64,000 nt of DNA. Source: Pedobacter planticolens. Lineage in GTDB: Bacteria > Bacteroidota > Bacteroidia > Sphingobacteriales > Sphingobacteriaceae. Both the position numbers and the translations under genes were made by a program. This document shows positions 54,367-63,813 of this stretch, piece after piece; positions within the stretch are counted from its first letter, which is position 1, and every line of letters begins with the position of its first letter. The DNA lies in contig NZ_WNXD01000002.1 of NCBI RefSeq assembly GCF_014172375.1, positions 186,001 to 250,000 on the forward strand, in the 5' to 3' direction. The notes below the pieces were generated by a model. It had not been told where the DNA came from. It did no database searches and saw nothing but the letters and a program-made list of their open reading frames with translations.

Positions 54367-54369
54367 AGC

Positions 54370-54981
54370 TTACGGTTTTACCACATCTGAATTCTCCAAC
54401 GTCTCCCAGCGCTGGATCAAAAACCCGTGCGGATTGTTGTCCGAACGCGACACGTTGCGCAAATAACCTTGGGTCACCAAACGACGAACCACAGTCGAAG
54501 TAGAGCGGACCAACTGCTGCGTCGCAAAACACTTGAAGTAATAGGGATAGACATCCAGATTGAGCTCCACCGAATCAACCGCAATCTCCTGGGAGATATT
54601 CGCCGAAATCAAATTGGTGAAATAGCCCTGCTCTTTCAGGTTATCATAACTTTTCTTTGCACTCTGATCGGCCAGATTCAGCGCCAACAGCATATTTCTT
54701 TGGATCACCTTTTCATCGGGATCGAGCGTAAAAAACCAGTGGTGGAACATTTTCACATGGTCACGGATTTCTACCCCAATGTTATCCTTGCGCTCTGCCG
54801 AAAATGCCTCGATTGCCTTACCATTAGCCAAAATATATACCTTGGCATTATTGGTGCTCACCATATCAAAGCTCTTATAGATCGCAAAGCCCGATACCAG
54901 TACGCAGGCAATAATCAGAAAAAGCGAAAAAGTCTTGATATGCTTAAAGGCGGTATCTATATTTTTAAATTGTGTAAACAT
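54370..54981 (-). CDS. traK: Conjugative transposon protein TraK
   Basis: 203 residues. N-terminal membrane helix (TFSLFLIIACVLVSGFAIY), then the TraK pattern VREHVKMFHHWFF-type segment (here IRDHVKMFHHWFFTLDPDE) and a beta region. VirB8-like inner-membrane component of the transfer channel. 3-bp gap to traL. Confidence 0.9.
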   Translation of the reverse strand: MFTQFKNIDTAFKHIKTFSLFLIIACVLVSGFAIYKSFDMVSTNNAKVYILANGKAIEAFSAERKDNIGVEIRDHVKMFHHWFFTLDPDEKVIQRNMLLALNLADQSAKKSYDNLKEQGYFTNLISANISQEIAVDSVELNLDVYPYYFKCFATQQLVRSTSTVVRRLVTQGYLRNVSRSDNNPHGFLIQRWETLENSDVVKP

Positions 54982-55004
54982 CTTTTTGAATTTTAAGTAA
55001 AAGC

Positions 55005-56210
55005 CTAAGACTGTTTGCCCGAGAGCCTATCCCGCTGATGAGCACTTCCGCCATCAGGGAAATAATCGCCCGTGCTCTGCGCCGCATAACCTTGGCTTAC
55101 CTTTCTTGCCAGATCACCAAGGCCATCGGCCGCCATTCCCGCACCTGCCGAAGCGCCTCGCATCCCAGCAGAAGAGCTTCCAGAAATGATTGAATTCACT
55201 TTCTGCACCACCGTATTTCCCCCTCCAGCATGGACAACATAGTTTGCTACAGACGGTACACAAGCATAACCTACCACGCCAATCAAAAGGAATATCAGGT
55301 AAGCAATATCGGTCGATGAGAAAAAGGTATCTCCAGCGGAATCGATCTGGGAAATGTCCAAACGCAACATATTTTCTTGGATCTTGCCCAGTATGCTCCC
55401 AAAGATATTGGCAATGGGAAGCCAAAGAAATATGTTCACGTACCTTGCAATCCAAACCGTCAAGGTCTGCTGGAACCCATCGAACACCGCAAAACCGAAA
55501 ACCAAAGGCCCCAAGATTGCCATCACGATCAGCATAAACGTCCGAACCACATTGATGCACAAAGCAGCCGCGGCATACAGCACTTCCAGCACCTGGCTCA
55601 TCCACTTTTTGATCGAGTTCTCAAAGTTGTACTGCTGCTTTTCCATATAGAAACTAATGTCATTGGCCATCCCGTCCAAAAACCCTTCATCATCACCATT
55701 GGGGTCTTTAGGATGTCGGTATTTATACCACTTCTCCCTGTCACCATCACCTGATTCCCCCACATAAACCTGCCACTTTTTGGTCTTTTTCAAGGCCGCT
55801 TCCTTTTCAGCCAATAACCTTTCGATCGCCTTATTGGAATCCTTTACCATTGCTCCAGTTGCTGAAACCGTAGGCTGTAATACTCCGTTCATCAGCGAAA
55901 TCACCATCGGGAACATCAGGATCGCAAGGCCCAAGGCAAACGGACGAAGCAGGGGATAAAAATCAATCGCCGCGGCCTGGGCAAGCTGTTTCCAAACTCT
56001 AGAACCGATATACCAAAGCGCTCCAAATCCTGCTAGCCCTCGACCAACATCGATGAGCCGAGCACAGAGCGGCATCATCTCTGAATACACCCTGTCCAGA
56101 ACGGGCTGCATTCCTCGAAGCGACTCTGAAACCCCCTGCCCAAAGGAAACCAAAGGCAATACCATCCCGATCAGCACCAAAACGGTGCTTAAAAAATACT
56201 TTCTATTCAT
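55005..56210 (-). CDS. traJ: Conjugative transposon protein TraJ
   Basis: 401 residues. Signal-type N-terminus (FLSTVLVLIGMVLPLVSFGQ) and about six membrane helices (GLAILMFPMVISLM, TFMLIVMAILGPLVFGFAVF, IAYLIFLLIGVVGYACVP), VirB6-like polytopic inner-membrane channel protein. Mature sequence IDVGRGLAGFGALWYIG is typical. C-terminal tail Gly/Ser-rich. Operon gene before traK. Confidence 0.9.
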   Translation of the reverse strand: MNRKYFLSTVLVLIGMVLPLVSFGQGVSESLRGMQPVLDRVYSEMMPLCARLIDVGRGLAGFGALWYIGSRVWKQLAQAAAIDFYPLLRPFALGLAILMFPMVISLMNGVLQPTVSATGAMVKDSNKAIERLLAEKEAALKKTKKWQVYVGESGDGDREKWYKYRHPKDPNGDDEGFLDGMANDISFYMEKQQYNFENSIKKWMSQVLEVLYAAAALCINVVRTFMLIVMAILGPLVFGFAVFDGFQQTLTVWIARYVNIFLWLPIANIFGSILGKIQENMLRLDISQIDSAGDTFFSSTDIAYLIFLLIGVVGYACVPSVANYVVHAGGGNTVVQKVNSIISGSSSAGMRGASAGAGMAADGLGDLARKVSQGYAAQSTGDYFPDGGSAHQRDRLSGKQS

Positions 56211-56226
56211 AATTTTCTAGTTTAAA

Positions 56227-56856
56227 TCAGTAAAGGCCTTTGAACTGGGAAATTTCCTTTTTCTGCTTTTTCTTCTGCAATAAAAGCATATTCGCTTCTG
56301 AGTTGAAGTTCCGGAGGAACATCAGTTTATCCTGTGTGTCCAGAAATATCCGGTCAATCGCCCGAAGCCTTTCATCATCGCTCATGCGCAACTTAGAAGA
56401 AGTAATCACCATTGCCAGATCATCCAAATTCTGCAAGCTCTGATCAAAAAGGTTCTCATACACCAAACTCACATAGGACAGCTCATCCGCTGAAAACACA
56501 TCAGCTGCACGAAAACCCTTTAGTGCCCGCTTGTACTCTGAAACAATATTCTTCTGATAGGAAATGATGTCTGCTACCCTAGCATATTTTTTCACCTCCG
56601 GCGACACCAGCATCAGCCCATCCAAGAAAACCTCGTGCAAAGAAAAACTCCCCTCGGCGATATTCTTCACCGAACGGTAACCACTCGAAACAATGGTATA
56701 TCCCTTTTTCATATCGGACAGGATGTTCTTCAGTTGGGACAGCTTTTCTACGTTAAGCAGCAGTTGCGTTGCCTCTGAAGACTGGCCAAAGCAAACACCT
56801 CCACACAGCAGAAAAAGCAAAGCCCCTAAAAACCCGATCTTTCTAATTCTTTTCAT
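56227..56856 (-). CDS. Secreted tra-operon protein (paralogue 1)
   Basis: 209 residues with signal peptide (FLGALLFLLCGGVCFGQ). All-helical mature part with ILSDMKKGYTIVSSGYRSVKNIAEG, related to the next two proteins. Often annotated as TerB-like in such operons, but this label says nothing on function. VirB5/TraI-like periplasmic role is inferred from position. Start overlaps the previous gene's end by 14 bp. Confidence 0.65.
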   Translation of the reverse strand: MKRIRKIGFLGALLFLLCGGVCFGQSSEATQLLLNVEKLSQLKNILSDMKKGYTIVSSGYRSVKNIAEGSFSLHEVFLDGLMLVSPEVKKYARVADIISYQKNIVSEYKRALKGFRAADVFSADELSYVSLVYENLFDQSLQNLDDLAMVITSSKLRMSDDERLRAIDRIFLDTQDKLMFLRNFNSEANMLLLQKKKQKKEISQFKGLY

Positions 56857-57481
56857 ATAACCTCCTTAATTTTAAAACCTCGCTTTTGCTATCCCTGCCA
56901 GACTGCGCAATAGAAGACACTTCGACATAAAACCCCGAAACAAATTCCAGCTTTTCACTCATTGAACTGTGCACCTTTGCAAGCCTTGAAAGCCGCTCCT
57001 GGTCACTGATTTCCAAACCAGAAGCCGAAACCACCAGTAGCAGTTCATCCAAATCGGTGTTGCATTCTGCTATAACACCATCACGAACCGAACGAACATA
57101 AACCAGGTTCGAACTGCCCAGATCAAGGTGAAGCATTAAATCAAAAGCCCTTGAAATCTTTCCCTGCATGGAGGCAATCTCCAAAACCCTATAATCATTT
57201 TTGATCAAGGGATTAACCAAAGCAAGAGAGCTAATAAAAGTCTCATGCAATCCGAACTCCCCAGCGGTAAACCCCTTGATCGTACCTAGTCCGTCCGACA
57301 CCACATCGTAGCCCTTTTTAAGATAGCCCGCATACAGCTTTAGATAGGCCAGCTGTTTCAAAAGGTATTTTTCCTGCGTTCTTTTCTGCCTAAAAAACTC
57401 AGCATAGGTCTGCGCGTGGCTCTGGACAAAAAGTCCCATTAACAGCACTAGCACCGCCACTATTTTTGTAATCTTTTTCAT
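56843..57481 (-). CDS. Secreted tra-operon protein (paralogue 2)
   Basis: 212 residues from ATG 57481 (MKKITKIVAVLVLLMGLFVQ), chosen because a normal signal peptide follows; the frame extends to 57661 but would overlap the VOC gene. Mature part YAGYLKKGYDVVSDGLGTIKG and GEFGLHETF mirror paralogue 1 (SFSLHEVF). Helical, probably periplasmic. Together with its neighbours it may form a pilus-tip or periplasmic channel component. Confidence 0.65.
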   Translation of the reverse strand: MKKITKIVAVLVLLMGLFVQSHAQTYAEFFRQKRTQEKYLLKQLAYLKLYAGYLKKGYDVVSDGLGTIKGFTAGEFGLHETFISSLALVNPLIKNDYRVLEIASMQGKISRAFDLMLHLDLGSSNLVYVRSVRDGVIAECNTDLDELLLVVSASGLEISDQERLSRLAKVHSSMSEKLEFVSGFYVEVSSIAQSGRDSKSEVLKLRRLYEKN

Positions 57482-57517
57482 TTTGTTTTTATTAAATTCG
57501 TTCATCAATCCAATCCC

Positions 57518-57886
57518 ATGAAAGCAACTTCCTCGGCCACCGTATTCCATGTTTCCAATCTGGAGATATCGATCCTTTATTACACCACCGTACTTGGATT
57601 CCATCATGCCTTTACTTTTGGCGATTATGCTGGCATTTGTTCGGGAGAAGCAACCATACACCTCTGCGGGCAGGGAAACGATGGCATCAAGAAATCCCTA
57701 GGGCAAGGTCATATCTGCATCGACATCGACCAGATCGACAGCTACTATAATTCCCTGCTTGAAAAACAGGTCAAAATCGTTTACCCCATAGGAGACCGTG
57801 AATACGGCTTACGGGACTTTGCCATCAGCGACCCCGATGGTAACTACCTGGTCTTCGGCCAGCCAATTTCCAAAGCAGCGCATTAA
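57518..57886 (+). CDS. VOC/glyoxalase superfamily protein inside the tra operon
   Basis: 122 residues, one vicinal oxygen chelate repeat pair (VFHVSNLEISILYYTTVLGF, DYAGICSGEATIHLCG, HICIDI, ISDPDGNYLVFGQ), with His/Glu positions of a metal site. Transcribed opposite to the tra genes and overlapping the 3' end of the following one by 4 bp. May be a bleomycin/fosfomycin-type resistance or detoxification cargo, but substrate is unknown. Confidence 0.8.
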   Translation: MKATSSATVFHVSNLEISILYYTTVLGFHHAFTFGDYAGICSGEATIHLCGQGNDGIKKSLGQGHICIDIDQIDSYYNSLLEKQVKIVYPIGDREYGLRDFAISDPDGNYLVFGQPISKAAH

Positions 57887-58608
57887 TCCTCTAATCCATA
57901 AAGCTCCCTTAACTTAGCAGCCTCCTCCAAAGACCTGGCACGCTGTATACTTATTAGGCTATTTTCCCTATTGAACCTTTTCAGGTCCGACCAGTTGCGT
58001 TCCATTTCCTTTGCTGCCTCAGAGATCAGTTCCAGCCTTGCCGCATCACTCATCTGAGTCCTAAAAGAATTCACCACCACCAGGATCTGGTCTACATTTT
58101 TCACGCTTTCGGTGAGTATCCCCGAATACACCTTTTCCATCGAAGTAAGCTCGTCCACCGAAAAGTGACCACTTTTATTGAACAGGCTCCACGCCCAGCG
58201 GTATTCCTCCACAATATCCAGTTGCCTAGCCGAGAGCTCCTTCAGCCTCTTATAATAGACGATTGCCGATTTCACTTTCCAAAGCTCCTCGTAATACTTT
58301 GAGTAGAGTTCCTTCTGCTTCTGAGTCCAATCGGAAATCTCCGTCAGCTTCAGTTTAGAGAGTTGGTTTTCCAAAACCTTCTGCGCATTCTGTAGCCAGA
58401 TCGTTTCATTCTGCAGGCGCTGGACTTTCAGATCCATCGCCTTGATTACCTTTTTAACTCCCACCTTGATCACTTCCAGTACCACTACCTGGGCATTTGC
58501 CCCAACGGGCAGTGCAACAAACAGCGTCATGGTACTCAAGGGGAGTATGACCATAAATTTTTTCATACACTTCAAAAATTTCATTTCTATTTCTTTAATA
58601 TTTTTCAC
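57883..58608 (-). CDS. TraI-like secreted tra-operon protein
   Basis: 241 residues; in-frame ATGs at 58608, 58584 and 58566 are possible starts, all giving a signal peptide (FMVILPLSTMTLFVALPVGA). Long helical mature part (LQNETIWLQNAQKVLENQL). In Bacteroidota ICEs this position holds the TraI-like protein (not the relaxase of F plasmids). Distantly similar in its C-terminal half to the two secreted neighbours (SVDELTSMEKVYSGIL versus SADELSYVSLVYENLF). Confidence 0.65.
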   Translation of the reverse strand: MKNIKEIEMKFLKCMKKFMVILPLSTMTLFVALPVGANAQVVVLEVIKVGVKKVIKAMDLKVQRLQNETIWLQNAQKVLENQLSKLKLTEISDWTQKQKELYSKYYEELWKVKSAIVYYKRLKELSARQLDIVEEYRWAWSLFNKSGHFSVDELTSMEKVYSGILTESVKNVDQILVVVNSFRTQMSDAARLELISEAAKEMERNWSDLKRFNRENSLISIQRARSLEEAAKLRELYGLED

Positions 58609-58623
58609 GTTAATTTTTTATCC

Positions 58624-59001
58624 CTAATCAATCTTTTTGTACACCCGTCGGCCGACACTGAGCGAGCCGCTATCGGGAAAAAACGAGATCAGTTTTCCCT
58701 TTTTGGTCTCGGTCAGCACTTGGGTATCAAGACTATACACTGCGCTCCACTTTTCAACTTCGTATTCCCTTTTCCCGAGCTTTCCATCAGTAACCAGATT
58801 AAAGCCAGTCCTGCGGTTGATCACATAATTGTTTCCTTCGACCTGTTCAACTTCCAGCGTATCACTCGCCACCGAGAACTCCCCACCAGCTGAATTCACA
58901 TACACCCCAGGCATAAAATCCCGAACCTTGTCCGATGAACAGCCAAGCAAAAACGCACAGCCCAAAACCACTACACCAATTGTTATCCTTAAATTTTTCA
59001 T
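58624..59001 (-). CDS. Lipoprotein of the tra operon
   Basis: 125 residues with a lipobox (VVLGCAFLLGCSS, Cys about 21). Beta-rich mature part (GEFSVASDTLEVEQVEGNNYVINR). Small conjugation-operon lipoprotein between traG and the TraI-like gene; possibly stabilises the channel in the envelope. No family recognised. Confidence 0.7.
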   Translation of the reverse strand: MKNLRITIGVVVLGCAFLLGCSSDKVRDFMPGVYVNSAGGEFSVASDTLEVEQVEGNNYVINRRTGFNLVTDGKLGKREYEVEKWSAVYSLDTQVLTETKKGKLISFFPDSGSLSVGRRVYKKID

Positions 59002-59057
59002 AGCTTTTTTTATTTAGTCCGCAGTTATTCAGTTTCTTTTTATGTTTTCAACTGTCT

Positions 59058-61526
59058 TCATGATTGCTGGCGCAATTCATTCGCTAGAACGGCAACCCCT
59101 TTTTGGATCGAGCCATAACGCCTTGCATAATCGTTCACCTGCACCTTTTCTCGCTCTTCGGTGGTATATGCGAGGTACTCTTCCAATGAAACTTCGGTAC
59201 GATAGACCTTTGAAAGCTGACCGCCAATGGAAATAAATACCTCCTTGTATTTCCGCTTTGGATCATTCGCTTTGTTCATCGATAGCACCTGCGCCTTTTC
59301 CTTTTCGGTCAAACCCAACAGCTCTTGAATCTGGTCGAACTTGTTCTGGTATTTACTTTGATCCAGCAATATCTTACAGTCGGAATTATTGATAATTGCC
59401 TGCTTAACGATGGGAGAGGAAATGATATCTTCCACCTCTTGGGTCACCACAATTGCTTCACCAAAATGCTTACGCACGGTCTTGAACAGGTACTTGATGT
59501 ATTCGGCCATTCCCTCTTTAGCAATCGCCTTCCACGCTTCTTCCAGCAAAATCACCTTGCGAACACCTTTGAGCTTGCGCATCTTGGAAATAAATACTTC
59601 CATAATAATCAAAGTGATCACGGGAAACAAGATCGGATGGTCTTTCACCTGGTCCAGCTCGAACACAATAAAACGCTCGTTCAATAAATCCAAATTCTCT
59701 GTTGCATTCAAAAGGTAATCAAACTCCCCGCCTCGGTAATAAGGAGATAGCACATATAGAAACCCTGCCATATCAAAATCCTTTTCCTTTACCTTGGATG
59801 CAGATAGCACCTCTTGGTACTCGCTCTGCAAAAACTCATAAAAGGTGTTGAAACAGGGAAATATGTCCGAACGGGAATCAAGATGCTCAAAATATAAAGT
59901 CAATGCATTGGAAAGTGCCACATACTCCGAGCGCCTAAAATTCTCATCATCCTTTTTCCAGAGCGCCAGAAGCAAAGTTTTGATACTCTCCTTTTTTTCG
60001 GTATCCAGCACATCACCATCGGATAAAAAGAAAGGATTAAAGGCAATCGGATTTTCCTGCGAATAGGTAAAATAATAGCCGTCCACCAGATCACAAAGCC
60101 CCTTGTAGCTATGCCCAACATCTACCAGCACCACATGCGCCCCTTGTTCATAATAGCTCCTTACCATATGGTTGGTAAAAAACGATTTTCCCGAACCCGA
60201 AGGCCCCAAGATAAATTTGTTGCGATTGGTCGCAACACCCAAGGAAATCGGCTCATCTGAAATATCCACATGCACCGGGCGGCCAGACAATCGATCACCC
60301 AGACGAATACCAAAGGGAGAAACAGAAGAACGGTAATTCGACTCCAGGTTAAAAAAGCAGGTTGCTTGTTCCAGAAAAGTATCAAACGTATCGTTCATCG
60401 GAAAATCTGCCTCGTTGCCCGGCAATCCCGCAAACCAGATCTGCGCCTGCCCGTCGGTTTCCTGTTTTGTCACCGCATCCAGTTGCGCCATGGCAGAAGA
60501 CACCTTGTTGCGAAGATCAGCCTGACCACTCGCTTCATCGCTCCAAGCCAGCACATTAAAGTGCGCCTTGACCGGAAGCCTGCCCGAGGCAATCGCCTCG
60601 TTCAGAAAATCATTCACCGAATCCCTAGAGATCGCATTTTCACGGGAATAACCAGAAAGCGACTGCAAGCGCAATTTCTTTGCCTCTAACCTTTTTAAGG
60701 TTACCGAAGGATCGCCCAAAAACACATACTGGTTAAAGATATGGTTGCAGGGCAACAGTTGCCCAAGGGGGGAGGCAAATCCCACCGAAAACTTTGTCCT
60801 ATCAGTAGAATACCTGTCATAATTGATCCGAGACCCACACAATGCTGGCAAATCTTCCACATCAGAAAGCGTATACAGTTCCAATGCCTTATCGCCAACC
60901 CTGATCTCATCCTTCAAATGGATGTCACGGATCACCGAAGCCTGTCCTTCTTCCAACAAAAAACAATAACGCTCTAGTATCCCAGGCATATTTGCCGTAC
61001 CCGCCAGTTCATCATCGGCAAGCCTGATCAAAGAAACAAACCCAGAATCCTCCATGACCCGAACAAACTGGCCAACTGAATCCAGAAAATCCGAAGCCAA
61101 AGACCCTTGAATAGTCTGCGCTGGTGCAATACTCTTGCGCAAAACGTTGCTATACACCGAAGAAGACAATTTCCTGCCAAGCGGCTTTTTGGTCAAAAAG
61201 ATATAGCACGAATGGTCTAAGCATTCCCGCTCATTAAAAAAGCGCTCACTAGAACGAGACAAAAAACTATCACGAGCAGCACCAAAATCAGCCTTATAGC
61301 TACCTGCACAAAACCAATCCTGTTTATGGAAAACGCAGTGCTGAGGAAGCAGCTTTATCGCTTTTATCCACGCCTGGTGGTAGCTTTCATAATCCCGATC
61401 CGATAGGGTAAAGATTTCTGGCAATGCAACCTTAAAGCCAACAGTAATATCTCCCTGACGGGATAAAATACACTTATGCTCGATCTTATAGATTGGCAAT
61501 AAATCCCTAGCCTCTTTCATGAGCAC
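59058..61526 (-). CDS. traG: Conjugative transposon ATPase TraG
   Basis: 822 residues (alternative ATG at 61520). Walker A GPSGSGKSFF at about residues 439-448, Walker B ERFIVFELDQV followed by ILLEEAWKAIA, and the C-terminal QEVEDIISS block. VirB4-type ATPase that powers channel assembly and DNA transfer in Bacteroidota conjugative elements. Overlaps traF by 20 bp. N-terminal third matches the TraG family start (LPIYKIEHKCILSRQGDITVGF in part). Confidence 0.95.
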   Translation of the reverse strand: MLMKEARDLLPIYKIEHKCILSRQGDITVGFKVALPEIFTLSDRDYESYHQAWIKAIKLLPQHCVFHKQDWFCAGSYKADFGAARDSFLSRSSERFFNERECLDHSCYIFLTKKPLGRKLSSSVYSNVLRKSIAPAQTIQGSLASDFLDSVGQFVRVMEDSGFVSLIRLADDELAGTANMPGILERYCFLLEEGQASVIRDIHLKDEIRVGDKALELYTLSDVEDLPALCGSRINYDRYSTDRTKFSVGFASPLGQLLPCNHIFNQYVFLGDPSVTLKRLEAKKLRLQSLSGYSRENAISRDSVNDFLNEAIASGRLPVKAHFNVLAWSDEASGQADLRNKVSSAMAQLDAVTKQETDGQAQIWFAGLPGNEADFPMNDTFDTFLEQATCFFNLESNYRSSVSPFGIRLGDRLSGRPVHVDISDEPISLGVATNRNKFILGPSGSGKSFFTNHMVRSYYEQGAHVVLVDVGHSYKGLCDLVDGYYFTYSQENPIAFNPFFLSDGDVLDTEKKESIKTLLLALWKKDDENFRRSEYVALSNALTLYFEHLDSRSDIFPCFNTFYEFLQSEYQEVLSASKVKEKDFDMAGFLYVLSPYYRGGEFDYLLNATENLDLLNERFIVFELDQVKDHPILFPVITLIIMEVFISKMRKLKGVRKVILLEEAWKAIAKEGMAEYIKYLFKTVRKHFGEAIVVTQEVEDIISSPIVKQAIINNSDCKILLDQSKYQNKFDQIQELLGLTEKEKAQVLSMNKANDPKRKYKEVFISIGGQLSKVYRTEVSLEEYLAYTTEEREKVQVNDYARRYGSIQKGVAVLANELRQQS

Positions 61527-61842
61527 CTCCTTTCAGCGTAATAAATACCCTACGTGAACTAAACCTAATGAACCTAGGAATACCACGCTTTGCAAAGTAT
61601 TTCATTAACCCATGCTCGCCAAACTTATGCGATAACCTAAATACCGTAAAGAACAGCCCCGAACCTAAAGAAAGGATCAACGGCAGTACCACAAACAGCG
61701 AAAGCCCCGCAATATAAAGTGCCGCAAAAAGCACCAATAAAAACACCAATCCCACCGCCAGATAGGCAATATACTGCGCCTTTAATCCCTTAAAGACTAT
61801 GGGTTTGGAAACCCCTTTATTGATTTTGTATACACTAGCCAT
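61507..61842 (-). CDS. traF: Conjugative transposon protein TraF
   Basis: 111 residues from ATG 61842 (MASVYKINKGVSKP). Two hydrophobic helices (YIAYLAVGLVFLLVLFAALY, LFVVLPLILSLGSGLFFTVF). This matches TraF (DUF4133), VirB3-like, the usual partner of TraG. Confidence 0.88.
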   Translation of the reverse strand: MASVYKINKGVSKPIVFKGLKAQYIAYLAVGLVFLLVLFAALYIAGLSLFVVLPLILSLGSGLFFTVFRLSHKFGEHGLMKYFAKRGIPRFIRFSSRRVFITLKGGAHERG

Positions 61843-61853
61843 AACCAAAACCC

Positions 61854-62186
61854 TTAAATCCCAAAAAATGACTTCAGCACGGTAGCTACGACCACCAAAA
61901 AGATACAGGAACCGAACCAGGCCGCAGCCACCTTATTGGTATCAGGCTCTCCTGCATTCCACTTGGAAAAAACCTTCACCGCACCGATCACCCCCACAAC
62001 TGCACCAATGGCATACATCAAATCGCAGCCCGTATCAAAGTACCCCTTCACCTTATTTGTCGCTTCCTGAATCCCAGCATTGCCATCTTGCCCAAAACAT
62101 AGTCCACAGATCATTACTAAAACCAAGCATAGCGCAATCACCAATACCCGAAACCTAAACCCTTTTTTTTCTCTTAATCTTTTCAT
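61854..62186 (-). CDS. traE: Conjugative transposon protein TraE
   Basis: 110 residues from ATG 62186 (MKRLREKKGFRFRV); the frame opens at 62207. Cleavable signal-type helix, then GNAGIQEATNKVKGYFDTG and two hydrophobic helices (YAIGAVVGVIGAVKVF, WFGSCIFLVVVATVL). TraE (DUF4134), the probable VirB2-like pilin subunit. 11 bp before traF. Confidence 0.88.
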   Translation of the reverse strand: MKRLREKKGFRFRVLVIALCLVLVMICGLCFGQDGNAGIQEATNKVKGYFDTGCDLMYAIGAVVGVIGAVKVFSKWNAGEPDTNKVAAAWFGSCIFLVVVATVLKSFFGI

Positions 62187-62207
62187 ATAAAATCCCTTAA
62201 AAACCAA

Positions 62208-62747
62208 CTAGTACCATAAATTCTCCAGCTCCTCTGAACTTAGATGGAACGGCACATGGGCGGCAATAAACTCATTAATTGCACCCACATTGGGATGCGC
62301 CCCGATCTTCCCATAATCTTCCTTCACCTTTTCCAGCATTCGAAAGAAATCTAGCTTAGAGCCCGCCTCTTTTTCCAGCCGTGCAAAAATCAATTTAAGC
62401 TCCTGGATCACATCCGCTACCAGTCCGACCTGTTCATACCTGCCATCCGGGTTTCCGCCAAAAGAAAGTTGCCCCATTCCCAAAACCGCCATTCCCTCGG
62501 GCATCGCCGATCTTCCCATCAGCGAATCCGAACTTACCAACCTACCTTCACCCAACCCGCCACCAGCATTCTCTTCTAGACTTTCTAATCCCTTTTCCCA
62601 ACGGTGGGGCAACCGTTCGGAAAGCCCATCCCCGAAAAGGCCAAAAACTTCCCTGCGATAGAATACCAAAAGCACAAAGCAGTACCATAAAAAACTGAGC
62701 ACGAACGAGGCCAGCAGAAAAGCTCCCCAAGTAAACTGTTGTAACAT
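62208..62747 (-). CDS. Membrane-anchored tra-operon protein
   Basis: 179 residues with one N-terminal membrane helix (TWGAFLLASFVLSFLWYCFVLLVFY in part) and a soluble tail. No family recognised. It starts the tra transcript after the RteC-like gene and is followed directly by traE. Likely part of transfer apparatus. Confidence 0.6.
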   Translation of the reverse strand: MLQQFTWGAFLLASFVLSFLWYCFVLLVFYRREVFGLFGDGLSERLPHRWEKGLESLEENAGGGLGEGRLVSSDSLMGRSAMPEGMAVLGMGQLSFGGNPDGRYEQVGLVADVIQELKLIFARLEKEAGSKLDFFRMLEKVKEDYGKIGAHPNVGAINEFIAAHVPFHLSSEELENLWY

Positions 62748-62855
62748 ATCCTTCTATTTTTCTAAGTGCTGAATTGCTCTTATCGGAACCAAAATTCCAA
62801 AACCTCAAAATCGAAAGCGGTTTATAACCCAGTAGATAACCCAAGAAAAATTGGA

Positions 62856-63710
62856 TTACTTTGCCCAGGAGGGCACATAGGCGTCCGCATCATCAATCCG
62901 CTTAGCTACCGCTACCACCATCTCCTCCAGGAACTTTGTCTTTGACACCAGCTTGCGCTGCTTGATCTTGGCAAACCTTTGGAAATAATTGGAAAGATTG
63001 ATCTCGAATACCTTACCGAACACGTCCACCAGATCAGATATATCGATCTGTCCATCATTGAACTGCTTGGTCTCGAAAACTCCATATAGGATTTCGATCA
63101 AATTGCTCGCATCACCCGTCCAGCGGAGCTGACGCCCCTTCTTACTTACTAGACCAGCGTTGGCAGAACCTGCAGGAATCTGCATTTCAGCCAAAATAAA
63201 AGCCTGCAATTTTTCATAGGCCATGAACTTGGAAAACAGGTAATCCCCCGCCGTTGCAAAAGAAGGATCAAGTTCGGGTATGCCCAGACCTAGAACACCA
63301 CTTACATCTGCTCCCCTTAAAAAATAGACTGAATCCATTTCCCATGCCCCCAAGCGGTAATACTGGTACATCAGTTCATTCAGTCGAAAAAAACGTGAGA
63401 TAAACTTCAGTTGCTCCTTACAATACGCAAAATAATCGCTAATCAAAACTGGCTTGCCGTTTTCAAAACCATATCGTTCAGTGACATAGATCAACTCACT
63501 ATAGCACTTGGGCTTTATCACCTTAAAAAAATCAATCTCCTCCTGTACTGAAGAAAACCCCACCCGCATTATTGCCCGTAATTCATCCAGCACACCTTGT
63601 ACGAGCAATAGACAGGATCTCAAAGTTTCCAGATCAGTAATCCACCTACCCTCCATCCTTGTAAGTTCATCTTGCATTCTTGCAAGCAATACATCGCATT
63701 TTTTTTTCAT
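62856..63710 (-). CDS. RteC-like regulator
   Basis: 284 residues, soluble, helical. The pattern (RMQDELTRMEG, FSSVQEEIDFFKVIKPKCYSELIY, LSNYFQRF) matches RteC, the regulator that controls excision of CTnDOT-type elements. It stands in front of the tra operon. A TA-rich palindrome AACCGTTAACGGTT lies about 90 bp upstream. In CTnDOT, RteC acts under RteB; no RteA/RteB pair is visible here. Confidence 0.8.
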   Translation of the reverse strand: MKKKCDVLLARMQDELTRMEGRWITDLETLRSCLLLVQGVLDELRAIMRVGFSSVQEEIDFFKVIKPKCYSELIYVTERYGFENGKPVLISDYFAYCKEQLKFISRFFRLNELMYQYYRLGAWEMDSVYFLRGADVSGVLGLGIPELDPSFATAGDYLFSKFMAYEKLQAFILAEMQIPAGSANAGLVSKKGRQLRWTGDASNLIEILYGVFETKQFNDGQIDISDLVDVFGKVFEINLSNYFQRFAKIKQRKLVSKTKFLEEMVVAVAKRIDDADAYVPSWAK

Positions 63711-63799
63711 AGCCTATCAATTAAAGTTGAAAGAGCGATGAGAGCAAATAGACGGGTCATACCTAAAGTGGGTAATCGTAGCAAAGTGATTAGGGGTTC

Positions 63800-63813
63800 A
63801 ACCGTTAACGGTT
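63800..63813. promoter_or_regulatory. Perfect 14-bp palindrome upstream of the RteC-like gene
   Basis: AACCGTTAACGGTT is perfectly symmetric and lies 90 bp before the RteC-like start codon. Candidate operator. Nothing else recognised in 63711-64000. Confidence 0.4.
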
